Assembly (NCBI RefSeq): GCF_013204855.1
Contig: NZ_JABMKZ010000013.1
Coordinates: forward strand, 1 to 64,000
Source: Paenibacillus alba
GTDB taxonomy: Bacteria > Bacillota > Bacilli > Paenibacillales > NBRC-103111
DNA: 64,000 nt
Direction of reading: 5' to 3'
The notes beneath the pieces were generated by a model, which saw nothing but the letters and a program-made list of their open reading frames with translations, searched no databases and was not told where the DNA came from. Numbering within the stretch: the stretch's first letter is position 1; each line of letters starts with the position of its first letter. A program made the position numbers and the translations under genes. Below, piece by piece: positions 41,873 to 51,715 of the stretch.

Positions 41873-43156
41873 TTGATTTTCCGGCGAATGTTTGAAAAGA
41901 GAGGTGCCTTGGTCGATCTTCCTTATGAATCTGACTTCACCAATCCCAAAGATTGGCTACTCGACCTTATGGGGGGAACAAAGACACAGAGCGGGGAGCG
42001 CGTTACACCCGAAACAGCCATTCTGAATAGCAACGTGTACACTTGTGCCAGTATCCTTGGTGGCGATGTTGGGAAACTACCAATTCAGATTTACCGTAGC
42101 AAAAAAGGCGGGTTGGAGCGTGATAGCTCGCATCCAGTGGCTATCTTACTGGGTGAAAGACCAAACAAGTATATGAGTGCGTATACGTTCAAAGAAACAA
42201 TGATGTTGCATATGGCGACTTGGGGGAATGCCTACGCTTTCATCGAATGGGATGATAACGGCCGACCGGCTGCTTTATATCCGATGCATCCAGCCCTGAC
42301 CGATATCCGATTTGATCCAACAACAGGAGATCTTTGGTATGTAACCACAATCCCCCAAGCTGGCAATGGTGAACAACGTAAGCTTCGCGCCAGTGATGTG
42401 TTCCATTTAAAAGCAATCGGCACCAATGGGCTTAAGGGAATTACGCCTATTTCAGTAATTAGAGAAAAAATCGGCATTCAACAATCTTCTGAGAAGTTCT
42501 TAGGGGCTTTTTATTCTAACGGTACGACAACAAGCGGAATATTAAAAATTCCTACACAACTAGATAAGCCTGCCAAAGATAAAGCTCGTGAAGAATGGCA
42601 AAAGCTACAGAGCGGCCTTACTAATGCTCACAAAATAGCGATATTAGATGCTGGAATGGATTATCAAAGTCTAGGAATGCCGCTTGCTGATGCACAGTTC
42701 ATTGAAACGCAAAGATTTGGAATATCCGAAGTTGCGAAAATTTATAAAATTCCAGGATATAAACTAGGCGTTTTGGATGGAGCTAAGTTTAGCAACATGG
42801 AAAACCAATCAGGGGAGTATGTGAAAAGTACATTACAGCCCATTTTTGTGAACTGGGAGCAGGAGATCCACTATAAAATGTTTTCTCCACCGGAGCGGAA
42901 AGTTTATTATGCCAAGTTTAATGTAATGAGCGAGCTTCGAGGGGATAGTACAAGTCGCGCTGCCTTCTATAAAGAAATGATTGGAATGGGTGTATACAAT
43001 ATCAATGAAGTTCGCGACATGGAAGACAAGGACAACATGGGTGATATGGGAGATAAGCACCTTGTAAGCCTCAACTACACTACACTCGATAATCTAGAAA
43101 AATATCAGATGCTCAAAGCGGGACTTGGGAAAGGAGGTGGCAATGGTGGGGAGTAA
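41873..43156 (+). CDS. Portal protein, HK97 family
   Basis: 427 residues from TTG 41873 (AAGGAGGTGAT upstream). Typical portal pattern: 'ILNSNVYTCASILGGDVGKLPIQIYR', 'NPxAxAFIEWDDNGRPAALYPM', 'ETQRFGISEVAKIYKIPGYKLG'. Forms the ring through which DNA enters and leaves the capsid. Confidence 0.95.
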   Translation: MIFRRMFEKRGALVDLPYESDFTNPKDWLLDLMGGTKTQSGERVTPETAILNSNVYTCASILGGDVGKLPIQIYRSKKGGLERDSSHPVAILLGERPNKYMSAYTFKETMMLHMATWGNAYAFIEWDDNGRPAALYPMHPALTDIRFDPTTGDLWYVTTIPQAGNGEQRKLRASDVFHLKAIGTNGLKGITPISVIREKIGIQQSSEKFLGAFYSNGTTTSGILKIPTQLDKPAKDKAREEWQKLQSGLTNAHKIAILDAGMDYQSLGMPLADAQFIETQRFGISEVAKIYKIPGYKLGVLDGAKFSNMENQSGEYVKSTLQPIFVNWEQEIHYKMFSPPERKVYYAKFNVMSELRGDSTSRAAFYKEMIGMGVYNINEVRDMEDKDNMGDMGDKHLVSLNYTTLDNLEKYQMLKAGLGKGGGNGGE

Positions 43157-43745
43157 AAAAGAAGTTCGTTATTTACAAGCATCGGAGTTTCAAATCCGAG
43201 CTGCGAGTGAAGGCGACAATACAATGGGCATTAGTGGATATGTGGTGAAATTCAACCAACGAAGTCAACTGATTTATGGCGAATTCTATGAGCGGGTAGC
43301 ACAAGGCGCATTTTTGAAAAGCTTGCAGGAAAATAAAATAATAGCCCTGTGGAATCACCGAACTGACTTTGTTTTGGGATCTTCCAAAAATAAAACCTTA
43401 AGGCTTCAGGAAGATGATGTCGGTTTGCATTTTGAAATTGACTTACCTAACAGCACTTGGGGGAAAGATGCATTTGAATCTATCCAACGAGGTGATGTGG
43501 ACGGTGTTAGCTTTGGCTTTAACGTTCGTGGGGATTCATGGTCCTATTTACAAGAAGAGGACGTTTATGAGAGGACGCTACTTGATATTGATTTAAGGGA
43601 GATATCACCAACCCCATTCCCAGCATACCTGGACAGTGAGGTAAGTAAGCGCAGCGTTGAACAGCTAGGTATTACAACGAAAGAACATCGCCGATTGGAA
43701 AAAGAAAAGTTGCTTATTGAAATCGACTTGTTAGGAATCCTCTAA
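43143..43745 (+). CDS. Prohead protease, HK97 (U35) family
   Basis: 200 residues from ATG 43143 with AAAGGAGGTG upstream, overlapping the portal gene. Catalytic His in LWNHRTDFVLG and Ser in GVSFGFNV. Removes the scaffold during capsid maturation. Confidence 0.94.
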   Translation: MVGSKKEVRYLQASEFQIRAASEGDNTMGISGYVVKFNQRSQLIYGEFYERVAQGAFLKSLQENKIIALWNHRTDFVLGSSKNKTLRLQEDDVGLHFEIDLPNSTWGKDAFESIQRGDVDGVSFGFNVRGDSWSYLQEEDVYERTLLDIDLREISPTPFPAYLDSEVSKRSVEQLGITTKEHRRLEKEKLLIEIDLLGIL

Positions 43746-43794
43746 CGGTCTTTTTTTATTTCGAAAACCCACATTAAAAGGAGAAGTGATTATT

Positions 43795-44952
43795 TTGACA
43801 GATAAGGAAAAAGAGTTGCGTCAGCTGCTAGAGACAAAGAGGAATGAAGCTCGCAGTCTGGTAGAAGCAGGGAAGACAGATGAGGCTCGTACAATCATTA
43901 AGGAAGCAGAGGCATTAACTACACAAATTGAAACACTTCGCAGTATTGAGGGATTGATTGTGCCGGGCGCAGCTCCCAATGTTATACCTCCTGTCATTGT
44001 TCCGAACCAACAACGTAACGATGAAGAATTCAACCTTGAACACCGCGATTCATTCATTCAATTAATGCGTGGCCGCGATTTGACAAGTCAGCAACGTTCA
44101 ATCCTTGAGGAAAAACGTGCTATGACATCGTCCAGCGGGGAAGATGGCGGATTTTTAATCCCCCAAGACATTCAAACAATGATTAACACCGTTAAACGTC
44201 AATTCGTAGCTCTATCCGACTACGTTTCTTATATTCCGGTGACCACTAACGCGGGCTCCCGAGTGTTGGAAAAGTTCGCAGACATTACACCACTCGCGAA
44301 AATTTCCGCAGAAAATACGGAGCTGGCTGACTTGGATAATCCGAAAGTGAGGCAAGTTCCATTTACGATCCAAGATTACGGCGGAATTATGACATTGACA
44401 AATAACTTGCTTGCTGATTCTCCAGAGAACATCATGTCATTTATTTCTCAGTGGATCGGGCGTAAGGAAATTATCACAGACAACTCGTTAATCTTGGCGA
44501 TTATGAAGACTTTTTCAAAAAAAGCAATTTCCGGATTAGATGGAATTAAACAAGTCCTTAACGTTGAATTAGATCCAATGGTCGCAATGAATGCAATTAT
44601 TGTGACTAACCAAGATGGTTATAACTATTTAGACACGCTAAAAGATGGACAGGGCCGTTATATTTTACAACCAGATCCAACGCAACCTAATCGCAAGCTA
44701 TTTGATAGCAAGCCAGTTGTGGTCATGGCTAATCGTCTATTGCCAACCGCTACAAAGAAAGCGCCAATTATCATAGGAGACTTGCAGTCTTCCGTAGCTT
44801 TGTTTGACCGCCAACAACTATCTATTCTAACGACTAACATCGGTGGAAAAGCATTTGAGACAAATACAACTAAATCCCGAGTGATTGACCGCGAGGACGT
44901 TGTAAAGTGGGATGACGAAGCTATGGTTTACGGTGAAATCACAATTGCATAG
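43795..44952 (+). CDS. Major capsid protein, HK97 fold
   Basis: About 385 residues. TTG 43795 fits AAGGAGA better than GTG 43786. N-terminal ~100 residues are a coiled-coil scaffold (delta domain) removed by the protease, then the HK97 capsid domain starting 'MTSSSGEDGGFLIPQDI' and including 'IIVTNQDGYNYLDTLKDGQGRYIL'. Confidence 0.95.
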   Translation: MTDKEKELRQLLETKRNEARSLVEAGKTDEARTIIKEAEALTTQIETLRSIEGLIVPGAAPNVIPPVIVPNQQRNDEEFNLEHRDSFIQLMRGRDLTSQQRSILEEKRAMTSSSGEDGGFLIPQDIQTMINTVKRQFVALSDYVSYIPVTTNAGSRVLEKFADITPLAKISAENTELADLDNPKVRQVPFTIQDYGGIMTLTNNLLADSPENIMSFISQWIGRKEIITDNSLILAIMKTFSKKAISGLDGIKQVLNVELDPMVAMNAIIVTNQDGYNYLDTLKDGQGRYILQPDPTQPNRKLFDSKPVVVMANRLLPTATKKAPIIIGDLQSSVALFDRQQLSILTTNIGGKAFETNTTKSRVIDREDVVKWDDEAMVYGEITIA

Positions 44953-44966
44953 GAGCGTGAACGCTC

Positions 44967-45524
44967 ATGCTTACCTCAGTAGAGAAAGTTAAAAATTTAA
45001 TGTCCATCCCCGAAGGTGATTTTACTACTGACGGGGATTTTCTTTTACAAATCATGGCTGCATCGCAGGCTATTGAGAATTATTGCAAACGTTCATTCCG
45101 CAAGCAGGCGTATTCCGAAAGAGTGAATGCTGGAGCTGGTTCGAAATACATTGTGCTAAGGAATTACCCCGTGATCAGTATTGAAACAGCAACTGTTCCT
45201 AATGGGCCAATCACTGATTTCGATATTGCAGAAGATGGTTTAGTTTTTCGTGCTTCTGGTTGGCCTAGCGAAGAACGGAGCGTTAGAGTTGATTATACGG
45301 CAGGATATGTGCTCCCAGGCGAGGAGACAACAGATTTGCCCAGGACACTTCCAGAAGTTATTGAGTTTGCCTGTATCATGCTAGTACAACAATGGATTCG
45401 GTCGCCTATCGGTGTTAAATCGGAGCGGGTGGACAATATCAACATCACCTATTCGGACGACACTGGGAGTCTTCCTCCTGCTGTTATTGCTTTGATCAAT
45501 CCATATGTGGGGCGTTGGGTATGA
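44967..45524 (+). CDS. Head-tail connector (gp6-like)
   Basis: 185 residues: 'LTSVEKVKNLMSIPE', 'AASQAIENYCKRSFRKQ', 'VEFACIMLVQQWIRS'-type helices of the phage gp6-like connector. Completes DNA packaging at the portal. Confidence 0.85.
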   Translation: MLTSVEKVKNLMSIPEGDFTTDGDFLLQIMAASQAIENYCKRSFRKQAYSERVNAGAGSKYIVLRNYPVISIETATVPNGPITDFDIAEDGLVFRASGWPSEERSVRVDYTAGYVLPGEETTDLPRTLPEVIEFACIMLVQQWIRSPIGVKSERVDNINITYSDDTGSLPPAVIALINPYVGRWV

Positions 45525-46000
45525 GTAAGAAGCGCAAAAGGGTACTGAAAGGTGCAAATTACTTCATAGAAGACGATGGAGGTATTCCTGCAATCTTCGA
45601 CATAATCAAGGAGATTCGGAAAGATGAAATCATTGTAGGTGTGTTTGGTTCTGATGAATTGGTCAAAAAGGCAGCTATACATGAGTACGGTGCTGTAAAG
45701 GCTGGTATACCAGAACGTAGCTTCCTACGCGCCGGTCTCAAAAAATACAAATCCACTATTAGTAAGACGATGCAGAACGAAATTACTGGAGTCATCGAAG
45801 GTGACAAGAACGTTCGTGATTTCATGGAGATCGTTGGGCAAGCGGCTATGGACAAAGTCTTGGAGTACTTCGACAAGATTAAGGACCCACCGCTATTACC
45901 AGTTACAATCTCACGAAAAAAAGGGAGTAGCGCAAAGCCGTTGATTGATACGAAAGAGCTTCATGACGCTATTAGATATGAGGTGAATCCGAAAAAATGA
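45521..46000 (+). CDS. Head-tail / virion morphogenesis protein
   Basis: 159 residues from ATG 45521 (ATGA overlap). 'VGVFGSDELVKKAAIHEYGAVKAGIPERSFLRAGL' is typical of HK97-gp10 or Mu gpG-like morphogenesis proteins. Confidence 0.8.
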   Translation: MSKKRKRVLKGANYFIEDDGGIPAIFDIIKEIRKDEIIVGVFGSDELVKKAAIHEYGAVKAGIPERSFLRAGLKKYKSTISKTMQNEITGVIEGDKNVRDFMEIVGQAAMDKVLEYFDKIKDPPLLPVTISRKKGSSAKPLIDTKELHDAIRYEVNPKK

Positions 46001-46329
46001 TCCGATTCGCAGACTTGCTTCGCCGTTACTCTGTTGCTTGCGTGATTATTCGAATAAAAAATGAATGGAATGCTGACGGTGAAGCGGTAAAGAAGGAAGA
46101 AAGAACACAAGCAAAAATGCCGATTCTACCAATCGACTCTAAACTTATGCAGATCGAGGGTGGACGCTACACAATGATCGACAAGACGATATATTCATTA
46201 AATCCCCTGCGTATAGGCGACATAATCGAACATAAGGGTGGGCGACATACGATAGATCAAGAGGCCGATTACTCGGAGTTTGCTGATTTCAACAAGTACA
46301 TTGCGAAGCGGGTGAGTACACATGGTTAA
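45997..46329 (+). CDS. Phage neck-region protein
   Basis: 110 residues, coupled by ATGA to the previous gene and overlapping the next by 8 bp. Its slot corresponds to a head-tail joining or stopper protein. No motif assigned. Confidence 0.65.
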   Translation: MIRFADLLRRYSVACVIIRIKNEWNADGEAVKKEERTQAKMPILPIDSKLMQIEGGRYTMIDKTIYSLNPLRIGDIIEHKGGRHTIDQEADYSEFADFNKYIAKRVSTHG

Positions 46330-46813
46330 CTTCGATCTTATCCGCTCAACCATTGTCCGTGGGTTGTATGCATACCTTGGGACGCCTGTAATTGAGAGCG
46401 ACACAGCAGCAGAAATCCCACCGTACCCTTTTCTAACCTACAACTTCATTACAACAGGAATTGTTGAAGGGTTTCCGAGCATGACCGTAGCGGACAGTGA
46501 GGACGGCAACATTATCGAACATTATTCGGAGCAACCGACCATGACGGTTAGCTTTAATTCTTATGCGATTCGTAAAGCGGACAGCGTTACAAACGCCATG
46601 CGTGCGCAAGATTGGCTACGATTTATCGGACACGATGAACTGAAACAAAAGGCGAATGTTGTTGTAGTAGATGTGGGTGATATCCACAATCGAGATGTAC
46701 AGGTTGGCGACGAATGGGAGCGCCGGAACGGTTTTGATGTGGACTTTAGAGCCACAAATATTGTAGATGCAGCCAATACGTTTATTGAAAAAGCAGAAAT
46801 AAGGAGGGGTTAG
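46322..46813 (+). CDS. Tail/neck terminator protein
   Basis: 163 residues: 'IRSTIVRGLYAYLG', 'PYPFLTYNFIT', 'WERRNGFDVDFRATNI' resemble the neck/tail terminator family of myophages (LIC_12616-like). Ends the tail tube and joins it to the head. Confidence 0.75.
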   Translation: MVNFDLIRSTIVRGLYAYLGTPVIESDTAAEIPPYPFLTYNFITTGIVEGFPSMTVADSEDGNIIEHYSEQPTMTVSFNSYAIRKADSVTNAMRAQDWLRFIGHDELKQKANVVVVDVGDIHNRDVQVGDEWERRNGFDVDFRATNIVDAANTFIEKAEIRRG

Positions 46814-46814
46814 A

Positions 46815-47828
46815 GTGGCAAAAGGATCGGGTGATGTAACCGTCACGATTGATATTCAAAAGCCTGTTGGAAGGTTGGGCTTTGGAAAGCCATTGATTCT
46901 AGGCACAAAAGCTGGGGGATTTGAATACAAAGAGTATTTGAGTTTAACCGCAGTTAAAGTAGATTTCAACACTACAACTGAGGAATATAAAGCTGCGGCA
47001 TCCATCTTTGCACAAGGTGATAACGCACCGGCTGTCATAGCCATTACTTGCCGGGATAGCACCGCATCAAAAGAGACCATTGCAGAGCGAATTGACAAAG
47101 TGATTGAAAAGGATTGGTATTTCCTCATTTCCACTTCAGCTCTAATCGCAGACGTAACTGTGATTGCCGATGCAATTGAATTGGATGGTACACATCAATT
47201 CTTTGCACGATCAAGTACAAAAGACGATTTGTCTACTATTTTGGCAAAGAAATACACGAAGACAACTGTCTTTTATCACGCAACTATTACGAACTATCCC
47301 GAAGCTACTTTGATTGGTGCAGCAGGTTCTGCACCGGTAGGCAGTATAACTTGGAAGTTCAAGACACTAAAGGGAATTACCCCGATGGATATTTCAGCAT
47401 CGGAGCTTGCATCCATCCACGCTCTTGGAGCAATCACATACGTCACGAAGGCGGGTGACGATGTGACTAGTGAGGGCAAGGTTGTTAGTGGTGAGTACAT
47501 TGATATCATTCACGCCAAAGATTATGTCCAGTTTTCTATCGGTTACGAAGTTCAAAAATTATTTAACAATGCGCCTAAGGTTCCATACACAGCCGCGGGT
47601 ATTGCTCAGATTGAGAGCGCCGTAAAAACCGTGCTTCAAAGAGCGCATAATCAAGGAATGATTGCATCGGACAAGGATGGAATTGGCCTTTATGGAACTA
47701 CATTCAAACCACGTGAGGATGTTGACCCAGCTGACCGCGCAGCACGTACCTATAACGATGGATCTTTTTTCTTTGAGCTTGCAGGCGCTATACATGAAAC
47801 TAGAATCAAAGGTGTCATCAAATATTAA
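46815..47828 (+). CDS. Contractile tail sheath protein (DUF3383-type)
   Basis: 337 residues from GTG 46815. 'VTVTIDIQKPVGRLGFGKPLIL' and 'DRAARTYNDGSFFFELAGAIHETRIKG' are like DUF3383 sheaths. Its presence shows the phage is a myovirus. Confidence 0.85.
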   Translation: MAKGSGDVTVTIDIQKPVGRLGFGKPLILGTKAGGFEYKEYLSLTAVKVDFNTTTEEYKAAASIFAQGDNAPAVIAITCRDSTASKETIAERIDKVIEKDWYFLISTSALIADVTVIADAIELDGTHQFFARSSTKDDLSTILAKKYTKTTVFYHATITNYPEATLIGAAGSAPVGSITWKFKTLKGITPMDISASELASIHALGAITYVTKAGDDVTSEGKVVSGEYIDIIHAKDYVQFSIGYEVQKLFNNAPKVPYTAAGIAQIESAVKTVLQRAHNQGMIASDKDGIGLYGTTFKPREDVDPADRAARTYNDGSFFFELAGAIHETRIKGVIKY

Positions 47829-47841
47829 GGAGGGGTAGCCC

Positions 47842-48237
47842 GTGGCAACAAAAACCTATGACCCGAAAAGCGTATCCGTTATCGTCGGTGGTGTATACCT
47901 CACTGGCTTTGCCGAAAGTATGGTAGAGATATCCAAAGACGAGGACAATTTTGAAGCGAAGGTAGGGGCGCAAGGCGATGCCGTGCGCACAAAAATTAAT
48001 AACTCTTTGGGCACTATGAAAGTCACTTTGCAGCAGACAAGCCCACAAATTGCATATTTGAATCGCTTGGCGAATAGTGGCGAGATGGTTCCGATCAGTG
48101 TGATATCCGCGAATGATCCAAAAGAAACCACAACGGCAACTGAGGCTTACGTTAAGAAACAACCAGATCGCAAATATGGCAAAGACACCGAAGACCGCGA
48201 GTACGAATTTCAAGCATTAGATTTGAAAATGGAATAG
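47842..48237 (+). CDS. Tail tube protein (DUF3277-type)
   Basis: 131 residues: 'TYDPKSVSVIVGGVYLTGFAESMVEISKDEDNFEAKVGAQGD' matches myophage tail tube proteins. Follows the sheath gene by 13 bp. Confidence 0.88.
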   Translation: MATKTYDPKSVSVIVGGVYLTGFAESMVEISKDEDNFEAKVGAQGDAVRTKINNSLGTMKVTLQQTSPQIAYLNRLANSGEMVPISVISANDPKETTTATEAYVKKQPDRKYGKDTEDREYEFQALDLKME

Positions 48238-48249
48238 GAGAGATGAGTA

Positions 48250-48540
48250 ATGACGAATTTTAAACAAAAAACGTATACATCCAAAAGCGGTAAAGAGTAC
48301 AGATTTCAATTCCCTGGCGTGAGAGCGGCTGCGCAGATCAGCGATCGCATTAAGAATAAATTTGGTGTTCCGCAAGAGGAAAAAATTGCGGAGGAAATGA
48401 TGAAGCATGTTATCGTTTCTCCTAAATTAACGTTTGACTCTTTTGAAAGTAAGAAAGAATTTAATGACGTCATCACAGAAGCTTATCGGTTTCTCGAAGG
48501 TGATGATGACGAAGTAGAAAACGATGACAATAAGCAATGA
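48250..48540 (+). CDS. Tail assembly chaperone
   Basis: 96 residues ending in an acidic tail (GDDDEVENDDNKQ). Located between tube and tape measure, the position of the first tail chaperone, which coats the tape measure during assembly. Confidence 0.75.
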   Translation: MTNFKQKTYTSKSGKEYRFQFPGVRAAAQISDRIKNKFGVPQEEKIAEEMMKHVIVSPKLTFDSFESKKEFNDVITEAYRFLEGDDDEVENDDNKQ

Positions 48541-48721
48541 TGAAGCGCGAAAGAGAGCTGAACGTAACTGGGGAATGTGGCGCCTACTTCTAAGTGATAT
48601 GAATATCACATACACCGACTTGGACCGCATGGACCTTGATGATATCGCTGAAGCGAACGCAGCGCTCGATATTCACATTGAAATGGTTAAGAAGAGTACA
48701 GAAGAAAAGAAGCGCTCCTAG
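48524..48721 (+). CDS. Tail assembly chaperone, second ORF (possible frameshift extension)
   Basis: 65 residues, 17-bp overlap with the first chaperone in the +1 frame (equivalent to -2). The ATG has no ribosome binding site. In many phages the second ORF is made as a fusion by programmed frameshifting; a TAG at 48515-48517 in this frame limits any shift to 48518-48540. Confidence 0.7.
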   Translation: MTISNDEARKRAERNWGMWRLLLSDMNITYTDLDRMDLDDIAEANAALDIHIEMVKKSTEEKKRS

Positions 48722-48757
48722 TGGGCGCTTTTTCCTCTTTAGAAGGGAGGTTACTGC

Positions 48758-50938
48758 ATGGGTGCCATAGGCAACATGACGTTCGGGATTGGATTTAAGG
48801 TCAAGGCCAATGAGTTATATAAGGCCACTCAGGATGTCGAAAAACTCAAAGGCAAAACCCAGTCTGCCGGTGATGAAGCGGAAAAGGCAACAAGTAAGTT
48901 TGCGGGACTTGGTAAATCAATCGGTATAGTAAGTGGTATTGTTGGGGGAGCTGTCGTTGCTGGATTTGCTGCGATAGGTGGGGCTGCTATGCACGCCGCT
49001 AATCAGTCCATGGAATCTATGCGCATTATAAAGGCTGGCACAGGAGCAACAGGCGTCGAACTTGATGGCATTATGCAAAGCTATCGGAATTTAGGGTCAA
49101 CCGTCCCTGATGATTTGGGCGTAGTCGCTAAGGTTATGGCTGATATCAGCAAAGGCACAAAAGCTACAGGAAAAAGCCTGGAGGATATGAGTGGGAAGAT
49201 ACTCAGTCTCAATACACTCACAGGTGTAAGTACGGACGTGATGGGGAAAAATTTCCCGCGTGCTATGGGAGCTTGGAGTATTTCCGCTGACAAAGGCGGC
49301 GAGATGATGGATAAGTTATTCTTTGTTTCACAAAAAACAGGAGTTGGCGTAGATGTTCTCTCCGATCAGCTCATTACGTTTAGTGGTCCGTTACGACAAA
49401 TGGGATTTGACTTCGATACGTCAGCAGCCATGCTCGGCAAATGGGCAAACGAAGGCGTTAATACAGAACTTGTCGCTGGTTCTCTTCGGATTGCACTGGG
49501 CAAGATGTCTGCGGCTGGCGTGAAGGATACAAAGAAAGGTCTCGATATTGTTATAAAGAAAATTAAGGAAGCGAAATCAGCCGGGGAAGCGACAGCATTA
49601 GCCATGGAAGCTTTCGGAGCAAAAGCAGGACCTGATATGGCGGATACCATTCGAGAGGGCCGCTTTGAGCTTGGTAACATGGTTAAGGATATGCAAGGTG
49701 CCAAAGGGTTAATTGATGACACCTATAATAACTCCATGACGTTTGGAGATAAGATAGGCGTACTAAAAAATAATATGACCATGGCGCTTACTCCGCTAGG
49801 AGATAAGCTAAACGAAATGGCTAGTAGGATCTTTCCCAATATCGAGGCTTTCGTAACTAATGTGGCCAACGGATTTACGAACGCTTTACCGCAGATCGAG
49901 AAGTTTGTAAATATTTTCGGAGAAGGACTTGAAGCATCAATCAATGGCATTAGTAAGGCGATTGGATTCCTGAAAGATAATATGGATTATGTAGGTCCAG
50001 CTTTAACGGGATTTGCAAGTATAATATTCATTGCTGTCCTACCCGCAATGGGTGCTTGGATTGCTGCACAGTGGGCGTCAGCAGTAGCAGGATGGGCGGC
50101 TATCGCTCCGTGGATTCCCTTCATTGCTATTGCTATTGGAGTGGCAGCGGCGATAGTTGGTATTATCTACGTCTTCAAGCATTGGGGAGATATATCAACT
50201 TGGCTCGGACAAAAGTGGGGACAGTTCAAAGACTGGATTTTTGGTGTTTTTACGTCCATTGGTAGCTTTTTTTCTGAGTACTGGCCGTATGCACTCGCGC
50301 TGTTGACCGGACCGATTGCGCCGCTAGTCATGTTGGTCATCAGATATTGGAGTGAAATCAAGTCATTCACAATTGAAGTTTTTACATCTGTATCTGATTT
50401 TTTTATGGATATATGGGGCAACATTACTGGATTTTTAGATAATCTAAATCTCTTTGACATTGGGAAGAACGTTATTCAAGGACTAATCAATGGAATTACG
50501 AGCATGGAAACCGTAGTATGGGACACTGTCAAAGATATCGCAGGTGGCATCACTGACGGAATCAAAAATTTCCTCGGTATTCACTCACCTTCACGCGTCA
50601 TGATGGAAGTTGGTTTTTTCACAACGGAGGGGTTGGCAGAAGGGTTAGAAGGCGGTCAAAATCGAGTCTTAGGTGCATCCGAAAAGGTATCAGAAGCTGT
50701 CACAGACCCATATAGCGATAGCGCATACGTAGGAAGCGCAGCTTCCACTATGGCTCCAGCAACTGCATCTGGGAATGCATCCATAACCAATATAGAGGTC
50801 AATCCCGTCATCACTGTCACAGTACAAGGAGGTAGTTCAACAGTCGCTCAGGATATCGCAGAGCAAGTAAAGCAAGCAGTGAAAGAAATATTCGAGAGTG
50901 CAATGCGCAGGCAAGGCATTCCGATCGAGGTGAATTGA
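48758..50938 (+). CDS. Tail tape measure protein
   Basis: 726 residues. N-terminal coiled region (~20-45), a TP901-type tape-measure domain (~75-330), a hydrophobic stretch (~405-475), and 'FLGIHSPSRVMMEVG' near 610. It sets tail length; at 1.5 angstrom per residue the tail would be about 110 nm (inference). Confidence 0.93.
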   Translation: MGAIGNMTFGIGFKVKANELYKATQDVEKLKGKTQSAGDEAEKATSKFAGLGKSIGIVSGIVGGAVVAGFAAIGGAAMHAANQSMESMRIIKAGTGATGVELDGIMQSYRNLGSTVPDDLGVVAKVMADISKGTKATGKSLEDMSGKILSLNTLTGVSTDVMGKNFPRAMGAWSISADKGGEMMDKLFFVSQKTGVGVDVLSDQLITFSGPLRQMGFDFDTSAAMLGKWANEGVNTELVAGSLRIALGKMSAAGVKDTKKGLDIVIKKIKEAKSAGEATALAMEAFGAKAGPDMADTIREGRFELGNMVKDMQGAKGLIDDTYNNSMTFGDKIGVLKNNMTMALTPLGDKLNEMASRIFPNIEAFVTNVANGFTNALPQIEKFVNIFGEGLEASINGISKAIGFLKDNMDYVGPALTGFASIIFIAVLPAMGAWIAAQWASAVAGWAAIAPWIPFIAIAIGVAAAIVGIIYVFKHWGDISTWLGQKWGQFKDWIFGVFTSIGSFFSEYWPYALALLTGPIAPLVMLVIRYWSEIKSFTIEVFTSVSDFFMDIWGNITGFLDNLNLFDIGKNVIQGLINGITSMETVVWDTVKDIAGGITDGIKNFLGIHSPSRVMMEVGFFTTEGLAEGLEGGQNRVLGASEKVSEAVTDPYSDSAYVGSAASTMAPATASGNASITNIEVNPVITVTVQGGSSTVAQDIAEQVKQAVKEIFESAMRRQGIPIEVN

Positions 50939-50939
50939 T

Positions 50940-51407
50940 ATAGCCACGATTAACGGTATGTATATCACAGTAGAATCCGAAGATCCCTCCTCAGAAGTAG
51001 AAGCCACAGACCAACCAGTTGAAGAGGGTATCGACGTTACAGACCATATAAGACCGAAACCAAGGACAATGAATATAAGCGGTGTTATCGTGGGTGAGAC
51101 AGCGGCACAAACACGTGAAACCATTTTAAAACTGCAAACAACAGGATCTATGATCGAGTTCGTGGGACGAAACTATTTTCAAGGTGTAATTACTCAGTTT
51201 CAAAGCACGCACGACTACAAGGTTGCAAATGGTCTATCATTTACCGCAACTCTAAAGGAAATCCGAGTAGCGCGGTCATCTTATGTCGAAACGCTACCAG
51301 CTCCAATCCGCGCGCAGGTTGCCCCCGTGATTAGTTCTGGCAGAAAGCAAATTACAGAGAAGAAAAAAACTGGGACCAAGGGAGGGAAATCGATTTGGGA
51401 AGAATAA
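50940..51407 (+). CDS. Baseplate/tail-associated protein
   Basis: About 155 residues if it starts at ATA 50940 (GAGGTGA at 50927-50933), reading MATINGMYITVESEDP; ATG 50958 has no ribosome binding site. 'PRTMNISGVIVGETAAQTRETILKLQ' resembles baseplate proteins that follow the tape measure in myophages. Confidence 0.65.
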   Translation: MATINGMYITVESEDPSSEVEATDQPVEEGIDVTDHIRPKPRTMNISGVIVGETAAQTRETILKLQTTGSMIEFVGRNYFQGVITQFQSTHDYKVANGLSFTATLKEIRVARSSYVETLPAPIRAQVAPVISSGRKQITEKKKTGTKGGKSIWEE

Positions 51408-51715
51408 TTGAAATTGAAAAATCTATGATTCCCTATAAATTTGAGATTTCACTCGCTGAAGAGCTCTTTGAAATCGAAGTCCATTATGTTACGGACTTCG
51501 ATTTTTTCACGATTGATCTTTTTAAAAACAAGGAATCTTTAGTCTACGGAGAAAAAATCGTTTATGGCGTGCCGCTTTTTAATGACGTTGCAGATTCAAG
51601 ATTTCCGAAAGTTCAGATCGTCCCATTAGATGATTCTGGGAGGGAAACAGAGCTTAACTGGTCCACATTAAGTGAAACGGTGTTTCTAAATGTATATGAG
51701 GATAGTGATACATGA
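51395..51715 (+). CDS. Baseplate plug-like protein
   Basis: 106 residues from TTG 51395 (GGGAGGG upstream). A beta-rich small protein; 'TIDLFKNKESLVYGEKIVYGVPLFND' matches the pattern of Pam3-type baseplate plug proteins. Overlaps both neighbours. Confidence 0.7.
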   Translation: MGRIIEIEKSMIPYKFEISLAEELFEIEVHYVTDFDFFTIDLFKNKESLVYGEKIVYGVPLFNDVADSRFPKVQIVPLDDSGRETELNWSTLSETVFLNVYEDSDT

